Assembly: GCA_039707465.1 (NCBI GenBank) | Contig: CM077647.1 | Span: 48,997,110 to 49,061,109 of the forward strand | Origin: Rhabdophis nuchalis | Lineage: Eukaryota; Chordata; Lepidosauria; Squamata; Natricidae | Length of the DNA stretch: 64,000 nt | Reading direction: 5' to 3' | Made by a program: the position numbers and the translations under genes | Shown: positions 26,401 to 61,692 of the stretch, piece after piece | How the letters are laid out: each line of letters starts with the position of its first letter | Position numbering within the stretch: the first letter of the stretch is position 1 | The notes under the pieces: generated by a model | What the model saw: only the letters and a program-made list of their open reading frames with translations | Database searches by the model: none | Told to the model about the DNA's origin: nothing

Positions 26401-29240
26401 ATTTTATAACCTTTCTTGCCACAGCTTATTTATTTATTTAGAAAATGTATATAGCTGCCTACTTGCTCACAATAAAAACAAAGTATAAATAAAATAAACA
26501 TACTAAAAAAAAACCAATAATACCCCCACTTCCAGCCATAACATGTGTAGTTAAGTGAATCACTGTAGTTATTAGTAACACGTTTGTTAAGTGAAACTGG
26601 CTTCCTCATAGACTTTGCTTGACAGAAGGTGACAAAAGATGATGACATGACCCCAGGACACTACAATTGTCTTAAATATGAACCAGTTGCCAATCACCCA
26701 AATTTTGATTACATGATCAGGGTGTCGTAAAAATATCCCAATAAAAAAACAAGGGGAACCACAAGCAATAAATCCTACTTTAAGATCAGAGGTTTATTGT
26801 TTCATGAGCAATTTGGAACATGAATAGCCAACATAGCAATACTTACATTAACAACTTATTGCAATAAGGTCTACTGACATAGCTGAAAAGGATTAGCTAT
26901 GGTCAGTGGCCCTGAACTCTTCCCAAGACATTCTTTTTATACTTTTCTGCACGCATTTCACAACTTATTTCCTTGTTCTGTCTTACTGACAGTCTCCACA
27001 TACATCCGTATACAGTTGAAGCTTTCAGACACTTGTTACATTTAGTTCCTCATTTCCCAGCGCCATGCTGAAGTTGGCACATTTCAATGGCTCATCTGAA
27101 ATCACCTACCATCTGCAAATTTCAGTTCCTTATTTCTTAATGTTCCAGACATTTCATGCTCAAAATATCTCCAAAACTGATTATATTGCAATTACAAGTT
27201 CTACACCCGTGATGGCGAATCTATGGCATGCGTGCCAGAAGTGGCACATGAGCTGTTGCTTGTTTCTCTTCCAGTTTCTGGCACGCCAGGTGGCTGCTCT
27301 TCTGGTTTCCGACACATGCATGTGCACCGGCTACCTGATCTTCTGGTTTCTGATGCACATGCACATGCGAAGACCAGCTGGCCAGTGCGCTGGAACCAGG
27401 GGTGGGGTCCTGAACCGGTTAGTACTGGTTTACTGTGTGCACGTGTTGCTTGCGTATGTGCATTTGATTAAAATTGTTCTGTGCATATGCAGAACCATAC
27501 CGGCAATGGCAAAAGATACCGGGAGACTGGTTCCGGGGGGGGGGGGGGGGATGTCAGACCAGGGTCACTGCCAGTTCTGCACCTGAATTCCACTACTGGT
27601 TTAGCCGAACTGGGCCAAACTGGTAGCAACCCACCTCTACCTGGAACCTGGAAGAGCATGCATACCAGGCAGCTGCTCTTCCGGTTTCTGGCACGCTCCC
27701 ACTCCTGTTTTGGCACTCGGTGCCAAAAAGGTTTGCCAAAATTGTTCTACACAATACAAATTACAAATATTTAGTTAGTTTGCAAGTTTCAAAGCAAGCA
27801 CTGAAATATAATGCCTTATAAGGTTTATCAATAGGAACATTGGCCAATAAAATCAAAGATTACAGGTGTAGAAAGAGAGCTAGGGTTATTTTCTCACAAT
27901 GGGAATTCTTCAATAGTCCCAACTGTGAAAATGGTCATAAATAACTTTTTCAGTGCCGTTATAACTTTGAACGGTCACTAAAAGAACAATTGTTAAGTTA
28001 AAGATGACCTGTATTCATGAAATAGCCACGGTGTTATAGGAGAAAAACAAAATCCAGTATTTTACACATTACCACTTAATTTAAAAAACATAGTTCGCAA
28101 GCCCTAAGGCTGAGTTCTCATAGAGCCAGAACAAAACTAAAAAAATTAGAATGTGCTTTAGCATGTCATCAGAACACAATCAATAAGATGCTGTTAACAG
28201 TATTCAGTTAACATCAATTCTACTTCAATAAAAGGACAAGGTATCAAAACCAAAAATCTTTGACAGCTTTAAAAACAGAAAATAATAAAGTTCCTCAATC
28301 ATCCTGAATTGTAATCCACAAATTTGCTATCCTGAAATAGCAAGTATTAGCAATTTTCTTAAAAAAATTATTTGTCTTCAGTTATATTAATTGTGCAAGT
28401 TTTTTTTAACTAAACTACTAAATGGCTTTTCAGGATATTATGCCTGAATTCAATTTAAATCTGAGATCATCTGTTTCCATCTGATTAAAAATAATGATTT
28501 TTAAAATTGTCAGTAGGTATTAATTTAGCAATGTTAGACGAAATGTTATCCCTAATTACTGCTATTCTGAATGGTCAAAGTGCTTTCTGAGTACAAACTT
28601 AGGCACCCACTGAATGATCAGACTTTAGCACTTATTCTTGTGTAAGTGATCTTAAGTATTGCAGGCAAGTAATTTAATAGCACATATCCCATAAAATGGC
28701 GTAACTTTAAATTGCATTATTTTCACCTATAAAACTGTAGAGTTTCACAATTTAAACTATTATCTAATAGATAAATCTGAACTATTTTGATTGAAAATGA
28801 ATTTTAAAAACTTCTAGAAAAAATTTCCCCCACCCCCAAAAAAAACTTCCAGAAAACTAACAAAAAAGCTAAATGGCATGTAAAATAATATTGCTGTATC
28901 TAACTTTTGGAAAAAATGATCACTTTTTCAAAGTTCAACACTAATAAAGCAAGTCATTTGTACAATAATGCATAGGACTTTGCACTTCTTATCTCTCATA
29001 ACAGAGTATAACTGTGATTCTACCTGGCTTTATAGGTTCATGCATGTCTTCAGAAAGCAGATCATTCAATGAAACTGATGAAAGATGATACTTTGGATTT
29101 TGCCAGCACCATGTTTTCTTTTTCTTTGTGACTAAGTTCAGGAACTGTAATTTATCTAAATTATTCAGGGATGACACAGAGATTAAGTCTCCTCCACAGT
29201 CAACCTCCTTCACAAAAGTCTTGGTTGCTTTTGCAAACAT
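2182..29240 (-). CDS. GSDME: Gasdermin E, complete coding region in nine exons
   Basis: Joining 29240-29024, 24740-24548, 23784-23613, 19519-19399, 13816-13631, 12602-12475, 11727-11547, 8251-8178 and 2421-2182 on the minus strand gives 504 codons including the stop, with GT-AG introns and matching phases throughout. The protein starts MFAKATK, and its whole length reads as gasdermin E, which is about 496 residues in mammals. Known of the family: the N-terminal domain (here about residues 1-250) inserts in the plasma membrane and forms pores during pyroptosis; the C-terminal domain (about 290-503) holds it inactive; caspase-3 cuts the linker. The linker here carries DVVD at residues 271-274, almost where the human protein has its DMPD site, so cleavage after D274 is inferred. 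No frameshift or internal stop is present, so the gene looks functional. Its introns hold most of the mobile elements in 2.4-30.9 kb. Confidence 0.95.
3650..6497 (+). pseudogene. L2-type LINE, decayed, nearly full ORF length
   Basis: The order is an AP-type endonuclease (ALRKPGW near 3690, GDFNLTS at about 4010, [11 protein letters not shown] at about 4135, [12 protein letters not shown] at about 4210), a linker, a reverse transcriptase (NYRPVSN at about 5020, [10 protein letters not shown] at about 5500, LNPSKTEWL at about 5620) and the C-terminal block to about 6320. The 3' end has CCCTGAGAAGGGCGGCATATAAAT and an (AAACCT)n tail. Frameshifts and stops break it into several pieces, so it is dead. 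It lies in the last GSDME intron, antisense to the gene. Confidence 0.88.
6500..8170. other. Intron without recognised elements
   Basis: This is the remainder of the last GSDME intron. It is AT-rich, with no coding signal or clear repeat on either strand. Confidence 0.5.
8178..8251 (-). CDS. GSDME: GSDME coding exon 8 (short)
   Basis: The exon is 74 bp between a TTTCTTCAG acceptor and a consensus GTAAGT donor. It encodes [20 protein letters not shown], matching the C-terminal domain segment expected between the flanking exons. Without it the phases do not join. Confidence 0.9.
8252..10600. other. Intron, content unresolved
   Basis: Between 8745 and 8870 are degraded blocks (TTGAGTTATGACCATAA, GTTGTTAAGCAAACC) resembling the Tc/mariner-type MITE described at 43988. 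The stretch 8930-9500 reads like old retroposed sequence but I cannot assign it. Nothing else is recognisable. Confidence 0.35.
10608..11341 (+). mobile_element. tRNA-derived SINE (Sauria-SINE-like) split by a solo LTR
   Basis: The 5' part (10608-10719) has a tRNA-like head with TAGTGGCTCAGTGGC (A-box region) and CAGTTTGAATTTC (B-box region). The 3' part (11121-11341) ends ACGACTAGCACGCATGTGCG then GGGGAAACCTTTACC, like tails of SINEs mobilised by BovB-type LINEs in squamates. The two parts are contiguous apart from the LTR. The family name is inferred. Confidence 0.75.
10720..11115. mobile_element. Solo LTR (396 bp) with 5-bp target duplication
   Basis: It starts TGTCAGG and ends CCTAACA (imperfect inverted TG...CA termini) and is flanked on both sides by CCAGC (10715-10719 and 11116-11120). 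Without it the host SINE reads continuously. AATAAA at about 11040 fits an LTR poly(A) signal, giving plus-strand polarity if real. No gag, pol or env lies next to it, so it is a recombined single LTR of a retrovirus-like or Gypsy-like element; the class is undetermined. Confidence 0.82.
11547..11727 (-). CDS. GSDME: GSDME coding exon 7
   Basis: The exon is 181 bp, with a TTTTTGCAG acceptor and a GTACAA donor. It encodes [17 protein letters not shown] and [15 protein letters not shown], helices of the C-terminal regulatory domain. Confidence 0.93.
12038..12110. mobile_element. 73-bp half copy of a palindromic hAT-like MITE
   Basis: The segment runs from AGCTATGCTGGCTGGGG to AGACCCCTGG and is flanked by a perfect 8-bp direct repeat TCAAGACC (12030-12037, 12111-12118). 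It matches the right arm of the palindromic element at 30453-30588. Confidence 0.65.
12475..12602 (-). CDS. GSDME: GSDME coding exon 6
   Basis: The exon is 128 bp between an ATTTTCAG acceptor and a GTAATT donor and ends in phase 0. It encodes the first helices of the C-terminal inhibitory domain ([19 protein letters not shown]). Confidence 0.92.
12603..13630. other. Intron with simple repeats only
   Basis: A short (TG)n(AG)n run lies at 12710-12733. Otherwise the sequence is AT-rich with no recognisable element. Confidence 0.5.
13631..13816 (-). CDS. GSDME: GSDME coding exon 5, interdomain linker with DVVD
   Basis: The exon is 186 bp between a TTTTGTAG acceptor and a GTAGGA donor. It encodes the end of the N domain ([12 protein letters not shown]) and the linker. 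A DxxD caspase-type tetrapeptide, DVVD, falls at residues 271-274. Cleavage there is inferred from its position. Confidence 0.92.
14050..14835 (+). pseudogene. CR1-type LINE, 3' part
   Basis: The last ORF2 codons are open from 14368 to 14754 ([53 protein letters not shown]), the characteristic C terminus of CR1 reverse-transcriptase proteins. Upstream (14050-14367) the match continues with stops. The 3' end has GGTTGGACTAGAAGACC and a (TATTG)n tail. It is 5' truncated and dead. Confidence 0.88.
15990..16305 (+). mobile_element. L2-type LINE 3' fragment
   Basis: It begins inside the last ORF block ([20 protein letters not shown] equivalent), then CCGCCTCGAGTCCCTTCGGG and a long (ATT)n tail. 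It is a 5'-truncated insertion in GSDME coding intron 4. Confidence 0.85.
16535..17433 (+). pseudogene. L2-type LINE 3' fragment with 195-codon open end
   Basis: The frame 16611-17198 is open and encodes the conserved C-terminal block ([54 protein letters not shown]). A 3' UTR with CCGCCCTGAGTTCCTTCGGG and an (AAATA)n tail follows. The RT core and endonuclease are absent through 5' truncation. Confidence 0.88.
17983..18065. mobile_element. 83-bp hAT-type MITE
   Basis: The termini are CAGTGGTGGGATC and AATCCCACCCCTG, with an internal ACCGGTTT. AGTTTAGG (17975-17982) and AGTTTAGA (18066-18073) form an 8-bp duplication with one mismatch. It belongs to the same family as 27397-27639 but is much shorter. 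Confidence 0.78.
18522..18862 (+). mobile_element. Diverged tRNA-derived SINE
   Basis: GAGGATGTAGTGGCACAGTGG and GCAGTTTGAGCCTGG resemble the A- and B-box regions of the SINE at 10608. The body is diverged, and a poly-C run follows at about 18867-18880. Confidence 0.6.
19399..19519 (-). CDS. GSDME: GSDME coding exon 4
   Basis: The exon is 121 bp between a TCTCTAG acceptor and a consensus GTAAGT donor. It encodes [15 protein letters not shown] and [18 protein letters not shown], a beta-strand part of the pore domain that is strongly conserved in the family. Confidence 0.93.
20480..23330 (-). pseudogene. L2-type LINE, nearly complete, frameshifted
   Basis: On the minus strand: endonuclease at 23310-22850 ([30 protein letters not shown]), linker 22849-22112, RT from about 22099 ([41 protein letters not shown]), then 21695-20664 open for 343 codons with [10 protein letters not shown] and the conserved end block. 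Three frame breaks (near 22800, 22105 and 21600) separate the pieces. The 3' UTR lies at 20480-20660. It is in sense with GSDME. Confidence 0.9.
23613..23784 (-). CDS. GSDME: GSDME coding exon 3
   Basis: This exon is 172 bp between a CTTTAG acceptor and a GTATCA donor and restores phase 0. It encodes a helical part of the N-terminal domain (for example [11 protein letters not shown] and [14 protein letters not shown]). Confidence 0.92.
24548..24740 (-). CDS. GSDME: GSDME coding exon 2
   Basis: The acceptor is TTTGCCCCCAG and the donor GTACAT; length is 193 bp. It encodes [16 protein letters not shown] followed by a segment ending [16 protein letters not shown], typical of the gasdermin pore-forming domain. 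The phase fits both neighbours. Confidence 0.93.
24741..26300. other. Intron with short simple repeats
   Basis: There is a (TTTA)n run near 25230 and a G-run at 25493-25505. I see no other recognisable element in GSDME coding intron 1 up to 26.3 kb. Confidence 0.45.
26318..26735 (+). mobile_element. Tc/mariner-type MITE, 5' part, interrupted
   Basis: TATTCCTTGACTTATGATGAC, then GTTAAGTGAATCACTGTAG and GACTTTGCTTGACAGAAGG, match the element seen whole at 43988-44350. An AT-rich LINE-tail-like insert lies at about 26421-26550. The right end appears about 1.2 kb further on at 27915-28014. Confidence 0.65.
27207..27744. mobile_element. hAT-type MITE (538 bp) with perfect 8-bp duplication
   Basis: The left end CCGTGATGGCGAATCTATGG and the right end GGTTTGCCAAAATTG are imperfect inverted termini. 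TTCTACAC flanks both sides (27199-27206, 27745-27752). A second hAT-type MITE sits inside it at 27397-27639. The several 60-170 codon ORFs here are not genes. Confidence 0.82.
27397..27639. mobile_element. hAT-type MITE nested in another MITE
   Basis: It begins CAGGGGTGGGGTCCTGAACC and ends GGTAGCAACCCACCTCTA, flanked by GCTGGAAC (27389-27396) and CCTGGAAC (27640-27647), an 8-bp duplication with one mismatch. It is the larger relative of 17983-18065. Confidence 0.78.
27915..28014 (+). mobile_element. Right end of a Tc/mariner-type MITE
   Basis: ATGGTCATAAATAACTTTTTCAG and CGGTCACTAAAAGAACAATTG followed by GATGACCTGTA match the right end of the family. It probably belongs with 26318-26735, split by later insertions. 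Confidence 0.6.
28015..29020. other. Intron without recognised elements
   Basis: AT-rich sequence in GSDME coding intron 1; nothing recognisable on either strand. Confidence 0.45.
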
Positions 29241-29269
29241 CCTAAGGATGGGAGATATTCAACAAAAAT
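29024..29269 (-). CDS. GSDME: GSDME exon 2 (first coding exon)
   Basis: The exon opens after a TTTCTCCAG acceptor at about 29270, has 29 bases of 5' leader, then the ATG at 29240-29238. Coding is 29240-29024 (217 bp, codons 1-72 plus one base). It ends CCAG before a GTAGAA donor. It encodes the conserved gasdermin N terminus, including the basic KKKKTWCWQ stretch. Confidence 0.93.
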
Positions 29270-29327
29270 CTGGAGAAACAAAATCAAAATATGAGAAATA
29301 CAAATAGTGTGAGGAAAAATATCCATT

Positions 29328-29716
29328 TACAAGGTAGTCTTTGACGTTACCTCAGTTGGGGCCAATATTTCTGTTGCTAAGCCTGGCAGTTAACAACTCA
29401 ATTTTACAACGTTTTTTGCAGTTATTAAGTGAATCACTGTAGTTGTTAAGTGAATCACCCAGGCAAATCCAGTTTGGCCCATTGACTTTGTTTATCAGAA
29501 AGCATCTTGGGAAGGTCACAAATGATAATCACAGGACCTTAGTATGCTGCAATTGTCATAAATACATGTTCGTTGCCAAATGTTCAAATTCTGGTCATGT
29601 GAATGCTGCAGTATTCATAACGACCTGTCATAAGTTACTTTTTTCAGTGCTGTTACAACTTTGAAGTCACTAAAAATTGTTTTAAGGCAAGGACTATAGT
29701 TTAAAGTAAACCTGTA
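29328..29716 (+). mobile_element. Tc/mariner-type MITE, full length
   Basis: It starts TACAAGGTAGTCTTTGACG and ends AAAGTAAACCTGTA, with the internal GTTAAGTGAATCACTGTAG and TCAGTGCTGTTACAACTTTG blocks. TA borders are consistent with mariner-type insertion. It lies between GSDME exons 1 and 2. Confidence 0.75.
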
Positions 29717-30452
29717 TAAATAATTGATTTGTACTTATAAGATTTCTACCCAGCCATACTTTGCAACTTTGTTCCCTATTGCTGTAAGAAAACAAAAAAA
29801 TAACTTATTTTAACCAAAGTAAGGCAAATATTTTTTAAATTACAATATTATAACATAAATTTGATTTTAGGTGGGGAATTGGTGACTGTCGGCAAATATA
29901 TTTATGCACTTTATGGCAATGAAAAATACCTTTATGCACTTATTTTGCCTCTGGTGATTTTCCCCCCATTTAACTTAATAACACCATTCACTGCTCTATA
30001 GATTAGAGACTATGCCAATAGCATGTGCAACAGTGGCAGAAATAAAAATAAAGCAGCCATAGCTTCACATGATGTTTGTGTAATAAATGAAGAGCTGTAA
30101 AGTTGTAAGACAGCAAGTCAAAGCAAAGCAACCTTTTTCTTTTTAAATTCAAACTACAATGCTTTGAAGCAGCATTTTTCTGTGCTGACAGAGGAATTTT
30201 GGAAGTTTCAGCAGTCTTTAAAACTCCTGAGATTGAAAAACAGTGAACTAAAACAGAAACTTTTGGTGGGTTTAGTTTACTTTCACATTTTAAAACTGTA
30301 AGGATTGCATAGGAGACAAAGAAAAGGGGGCACTGTGACATCCCCCCTTTAGTACTAATTTGGATATAGATGCAATTTAACAGCAGCAACAGCAACGTTC
30401 CCATCCCCCTACATCTAACCATAACAGTACTGAACAGGAAGATCTTCATGAG

Positions 30453-30588
30453 CAGTGATCCCCAAACTTGGCAACTTTAAGACTTGTGGACTTCAATTTC
30501 CAGTGTTCTCTAGCCAGCTATGCTGGCTGGAGAATTCTGTGAGTTGAAGTCCACAAATCTTAAAAGTTTCCAAGTATGAAGACCTCTG
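30453..30588. mobile_element. Palindromic hAT-like MITE (136 bp)
   Basis: The arms (about 47 bp each, TTGGCAACTTTAAGACTTGTG and its inverse around AAATCTTAAAAGTTTCCAAG) meet at AGCCAGCTATGCTGGCT. The ends are CAGTGATCC and GACCTCTG. Flanks TTCATGAG (30445-30452) and TTCATAAG (30589-30596) form an 8-bp duplication with one mismatch. It lies about 300 bp inside GSDME intron 1. Confidence 0.78.
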
Positions 30589-30899
30589 TTCATAAGAAAG
30601 GAGAAAGCCAGAAAGCGACGGTTCAGAGGGGGGGGGGGGGGGGAGAGGCTGAAGAAGGTGAATCTTGCCTCGGTCGCTGAGAAGGCAGAGGGATGCGTTC
30701 TACTAGAAGAGGTCAGAAGCATCAAGCCGGTGGAGGCCAAACGAGTCGGAAACACTATCTAGACTTGGTACGGTACAAAACAATGGGTTTTACAGCAGGA
30801 GAATAGGAAAAGAAAGGATCGTTTACCCCAGTGCAGGAAAAGGCGGGTTTCACCTAGAATAGCATCTGCAACATCCCTTTACGCTTCTTTCTTTTTACT

Positions 30900-31160
30900 C
30901 ACAATTTCCCAGGGTCGACAAGAACTCCCGCGGCCAAAGCCCAAAGCCCTTCGCAATTGCTCTATTGTCAGGGCCTGTCGCTCCAGACCGCGATGCTTCC
31001 CCACTCAACGGTAATCGAGCCTTCTCCTGATTCGCTTTCCGAACTCGCGCTTTCTTCTTGTTTATTCGCTCGTGACCGGCGGGGAGGTGGTTTGCTCCAA
31101 ACGAGGGGCGTGGCTAGATGCTGCGTCTGCCAACGCTGTAACACTTACGAACTGACGGAC
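30900..31160 (-). promoter_or_regulatory. CpG-rich promoter region of GSDME (inferred)
   Basis: CpG dinucleotides are dense here (CCGCGG, CGCTCGTGACCGG, ACGAGGGGCG) compared with the CpG-poor surroundings, and the region abuts the proposed first exon. No TATA box is evident. A CpG-island promoter is inferred from composition and position. Confidence 0.5.
30903..31000 (-). other. GSDME: Probable GSDME non-coding first exon (5' UTR)
   Basis: On the minus strand CTGGGAAATT is followed by a strong GTGAGT donor (plus-strand ACTCAC at 30897-30902), directly next to CpG-rich DNA. It would splice to the acceptor at 29270. The transcription start, and so the upper boundary, is a guess. Confidence 0.5.
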
Positions 31161-33045
31161 TCGTCCCACGATGCAAGTAGTGTGATGTAGCAATGAATGG
31201 TACAGCGGTGCCTGCATTTATTTGAAAGCTGACTAATTGGAAGTTGTTTTATACATTTTCTTGCGTAGTAATAATTTTTATATATACATGTGCACGCTTT
31301 CTTCAGAGGTTACTTAAAGTATATTTCTATTTAGGCAATTTGAAAAATACTACGTCTGTATTTCCATGTTTCCAGTGATAAAAGATAAATACATAAAGAA
31401 CCAAATATATGGGAGGAATCACGGGGAAGAATATAATACATCTCTCCAGTGCCACCTCATGCATAGTTGAGCAAATAATCTCAAGGCCGCTCAAAATGTC
31501 ACAAGAAGGCAACAAACTTTTAACTTCCCAGAATTTCATCAGGCAGGATGCTATGACAATAAAATAAAACCAAAAGTCTAAAAATCAGTCCAAATGTGAA
31601 TATAAAAAGCAGTTTAGCTTTAATCTGAAAGCTAAACTACCAGATGTGGGCAAAAATAAGAATGTAAGGCTACCAGATGTAGGCAAAAATAATTATGCAA
31701 TTAGACGATAACAAAACTTTTTGCAGCCCTAATGAATTAGTCACCAACAGATATGGCAGATGATATATTATATATAACATCCAGAAACAAACAAACCGGT
31801 TGATCTTCATTTTTTTTGTTATACACAGAAGCAGCAGCCTAAATTCTGAACCTTGGAACAGATCTGCCTCTTGTTTTCAGTGCAGCTAATCATTTTGGTC
31901 TAAATAACATTGCATTCTTTATGTTAGCAAGCCATGATACAAATTTTAATACTGGCCAAAGATGTTAATACTGGGCAGGCCAAACATTACATAAATCCAC
32001 TTAAAGATCAAGGCCCTTTTTAGTTAGTAACTGGACAGATTAAAAGTAAAATAACCCAATACCATGTTTCATGATAAAGTAAAAATCATGTTCGTATTAT
32101 ATTTTCTGGAAATAGATTCCAACTCTGACATTTGCAGCATTACCTGAGACAAAAAATATATATCTTACTATGGTACAATAACTCGTGCTCATTCAAAAAC
32201 TACAGTTTGGAATGCAATGTCCCAAATGCTAACAAGGTCCCTTGATTTCAGGAGCACATTACACATATGCTATCAATCTCCCTTCAAAAGGGAAGATGCC
32301 ACAAATAATTAGTGCTGCTGCTGCCAAGATTTGCCTGTCTCTTGCTCCTTTTTCTTTCCAGAAGTAGGGCATTATGTGTAGTTTCTCTTTAGGTAACCCA
32401 GGCCAGTTCTGGCTGGAACAATCAGCCCTGTTGGTACCCATATACAACATCATAAAGAGCTTTCTAGGTCAAACCAGCACTTTAAATTGCACCTGGAAAG
32501 TAACTGATTATCAATGCAAGATCCATAGCATAGATAAAATGGATAAGACAAAATAACTCAAAAATAATGAGACCAGCCAGTGTGGCTAGAATGTCTTCTC
32601 TTCAAAATCACTTAGAAGCATGCTGAGAACAAATATTCTGGAGGCCATTCTGCTTTTATTTTTGAGTTATTTTATGTCTGAGTTATCATTTTATTGCTTT
32701 TTAATTGTCAGGCCTAGTACAGATGTTTTAAGTGTTTTTTTCTTTATATGAGATGTGTGTGTAGTGGCATATAACAGGTAACAATATCATACAATCCTGG
32801 TCCTATTGAAGTGAGGTATTTTATGCCTCAGTATTGCAAAATGGTAGGGGCTTGAATAGTATGTCCTTGTGATTAAATGCATGTGATTTTACTAAGTTAA
32901 TAAATATTACATTCCCACACTTTACTGAATGAAATAAAATTGTTGGTAAGGTATGGATGTATGTCATTTTTCTAAACATCGGCAGGTTCTGTAACCCAGT
33001 TTGTAATCAATTTAAAATATTGACTCAAATTATGGCAGATTAAAA
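31160..33045. other. Intergenic spacer between the two genes
   Basis: This is AT-rich DNA between the GSDME promoter and the 3' end of the micro-exon gene. A short duplicated block occurs at about 31630-31690 (CTACCAGATGTGGGCAAAAATAA and CTACCAGATGTAGGCAAAAATAA, shortened here to their common core CTACCAGATGT). No ORF or known element is seen. Confidence 0.45.
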
Positions 33046-33049
33046 TATA

Positions 33050-33055
33050 TTTATT
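33050..33055 (-). terminator. Candidate poly(A) signal of the micro-exon gene
   Basis: TTTATT on the plus strand gives AATAAA on the minus strand, about 85 nt after the stop codon. The distance is plausible for a short 3' UTR. Confidence 0.45.
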
Positions 33056-33138
33056 TGTCATATAGATATAAATATTTTAATACATTCAATAAAATTTAAA
33101 ATGTCAAACATAAATATTCTCCAGTATTTAGATTATAT

Positions 33139-60233
<27,095 letters not shown>

Positions 60234-60243
<10 letters not shown>

Positions 60244-60290
60244 CCTACTATTCTTTTTGGACGGTTAAGATTATGCAAAATATCGGAAGA
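60234..60290 (-). CDS. Micro-exon gene, putative first coding exon
   Basis: After a TCGTTTCCTAG acceptor come about 47 bases, then ATGAAGGCTT (coding 60243-60234) and a consensus GTAAGT donor. An in-frame TAA upstream closes the frame. Its weakness is that it lies upstream of the CpG-rich DNA at 59.4-59.8 kb, so it may belong to an alternative transcript. Confidence 0.5.
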
Positions 60291-60870
60291 CTAGGAAACG
60301 AGAAAACAGCTAATGAGTGGATACCAATATCATTCTACCATATTATCATTGAAGTCTGTCATAGCTTTCACCACCTCCATAATGCATTCCACTCTTAACA
60401 TATTTCATAGGGGTGGGGGACGACGATACATGACCTGTTATTAACCTTCTTGAAATCCCTCCTGTTATTTATCTTTTCAGATATTACAAGGTACAAGGAA
60501 TGTAATATTGATCCAAAATTAACTTCTGAAAGTGGTAATATATTAAATAGAATCAGCAATCTCAAATTCCTCCTTGTACCTTCCATTCATAAAAATTTTA
60601 AAATAATTATTTTCTGCAAACTGGGTGTCCAACTGTTTATAGAAAGCAGATTAAACTTCCATTTGAAATAAATAACCAACTTCTGATTGTATACAGGTAG
60701 TCCTTGATTTATGACAATCAGAATAATATTGAAAAATCCAGTAAGAACTAGTCCAATATTGATATGTAATCTATAGTTCTTTTTAAATGTCCACTTTTAA
60801 AAAGAAAATAAGGTCAACAGCTTTTTTGCAATGCATCTTCAGTTTTTATTCTGTGTAACATACAACACCT
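60291..60870. other. Upstream DNA without recognised elements
   Basis: Only a 40-bp MITE end (TACAGGTAGTCCTTGATTTA at 60694) is recognisable. Confidence 0.45.
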
Positions 60871-60872
60871 TA

Positions 60873-61222
60873 ATATAGATAATCCTTCACTTGGAACCAT
60901 TTGTTTAGTGACCATTTGAAATAATAATGGCACTGAAAAAAAGTGACATGTCTGTCACACAACTGTTACAGCAACCCCCTGGTCATATGATCAAAATGTG
61001 GATGCTTGACAACTGGCATATATTTATATCCCAGAATCATGCCTTTTGTGATTTTCTGAAGAGCAAAATCAATGGGAAAACAAGGTTCACTTACAACCAT
61101 GTTACTATCTTAACACCTGAAGTGATTTACTAACAACTGGCAAGAAAGGTTGTAAAATGGAGCAAAACTCACTTAAGTATTTTGTTTAACAAGAAAATTG
61201 TCATTTCAAGGACTACCTATAT
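60873..61222 (-). mobile_element. Tc/mariner-type MITE, inverted
   Basis: It begins TAATCCTTCACTTGGAACC and ends TTCAAGGACTACCTATA. The internal GGCACTGAAAAAAAGTGACA and CACTTACAACCATGTTACT blocks match the family at 43988 in reverse. Confidence 0.72.
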
Positions 61223-61584
61223 ATAAATTTTCTTGTACATATTACATTGATTATAGTGTATGTGTCCACAAATCAATATTAGTCATGGATTACTTTTGTA
61301 GAATTGCTAAACCAAAAGGATAATTTCAATCTCATTTAAGAAAAGCATAACGAAGGAAATTCACATTGATTTTCTAGGTTTAAAATATAATATAAAACGC
61401 AATTAATAAAACATCTGCTGAAGAGTTAAACCACTTTGGACTATGCTTTTGGCCTAGGGATTTCAAGGTGGTTAATAAAATGATGATACTCATCAGAACA
61501 TGTAGTATTGAACGGCATAACATGAAAATATTTCTTATTACTTGTGATACTGTATAATTCTATTTACTGAAAAAATATTGCTTA

Positions 61585-61692
61585 GTGCAGTGATGGCTAA
61601 CCTTTTTTGGATCGCATGCCAAAAGCGGGGGGAGCACAGGGTGTGTGTGCGGGTGTGCCCACACCCATAATGCTATGTGTGACACCTGCACG
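61585..61692. mobile_element. Left part of a hAT-type MITE, split by an L2 insertion
   Basis: CAGTGATGGCTAACCTTTTT is the left end of the 27207/41560 family. After the L2 insertion, typical interior sequence of such elements (CCAGCCTCCAGAGGCTTTC, GGGAGGGTGAAAACAGCC) resumes at about 63945 and runs off the window. Confidence 0.65.

Noticed and set aside
27065..27774. Plus-strand ORFs of 173, 82 and 97 codons
   Set aside because: They fall on two nested MITEs whose ends and target duplications explain the sequence.
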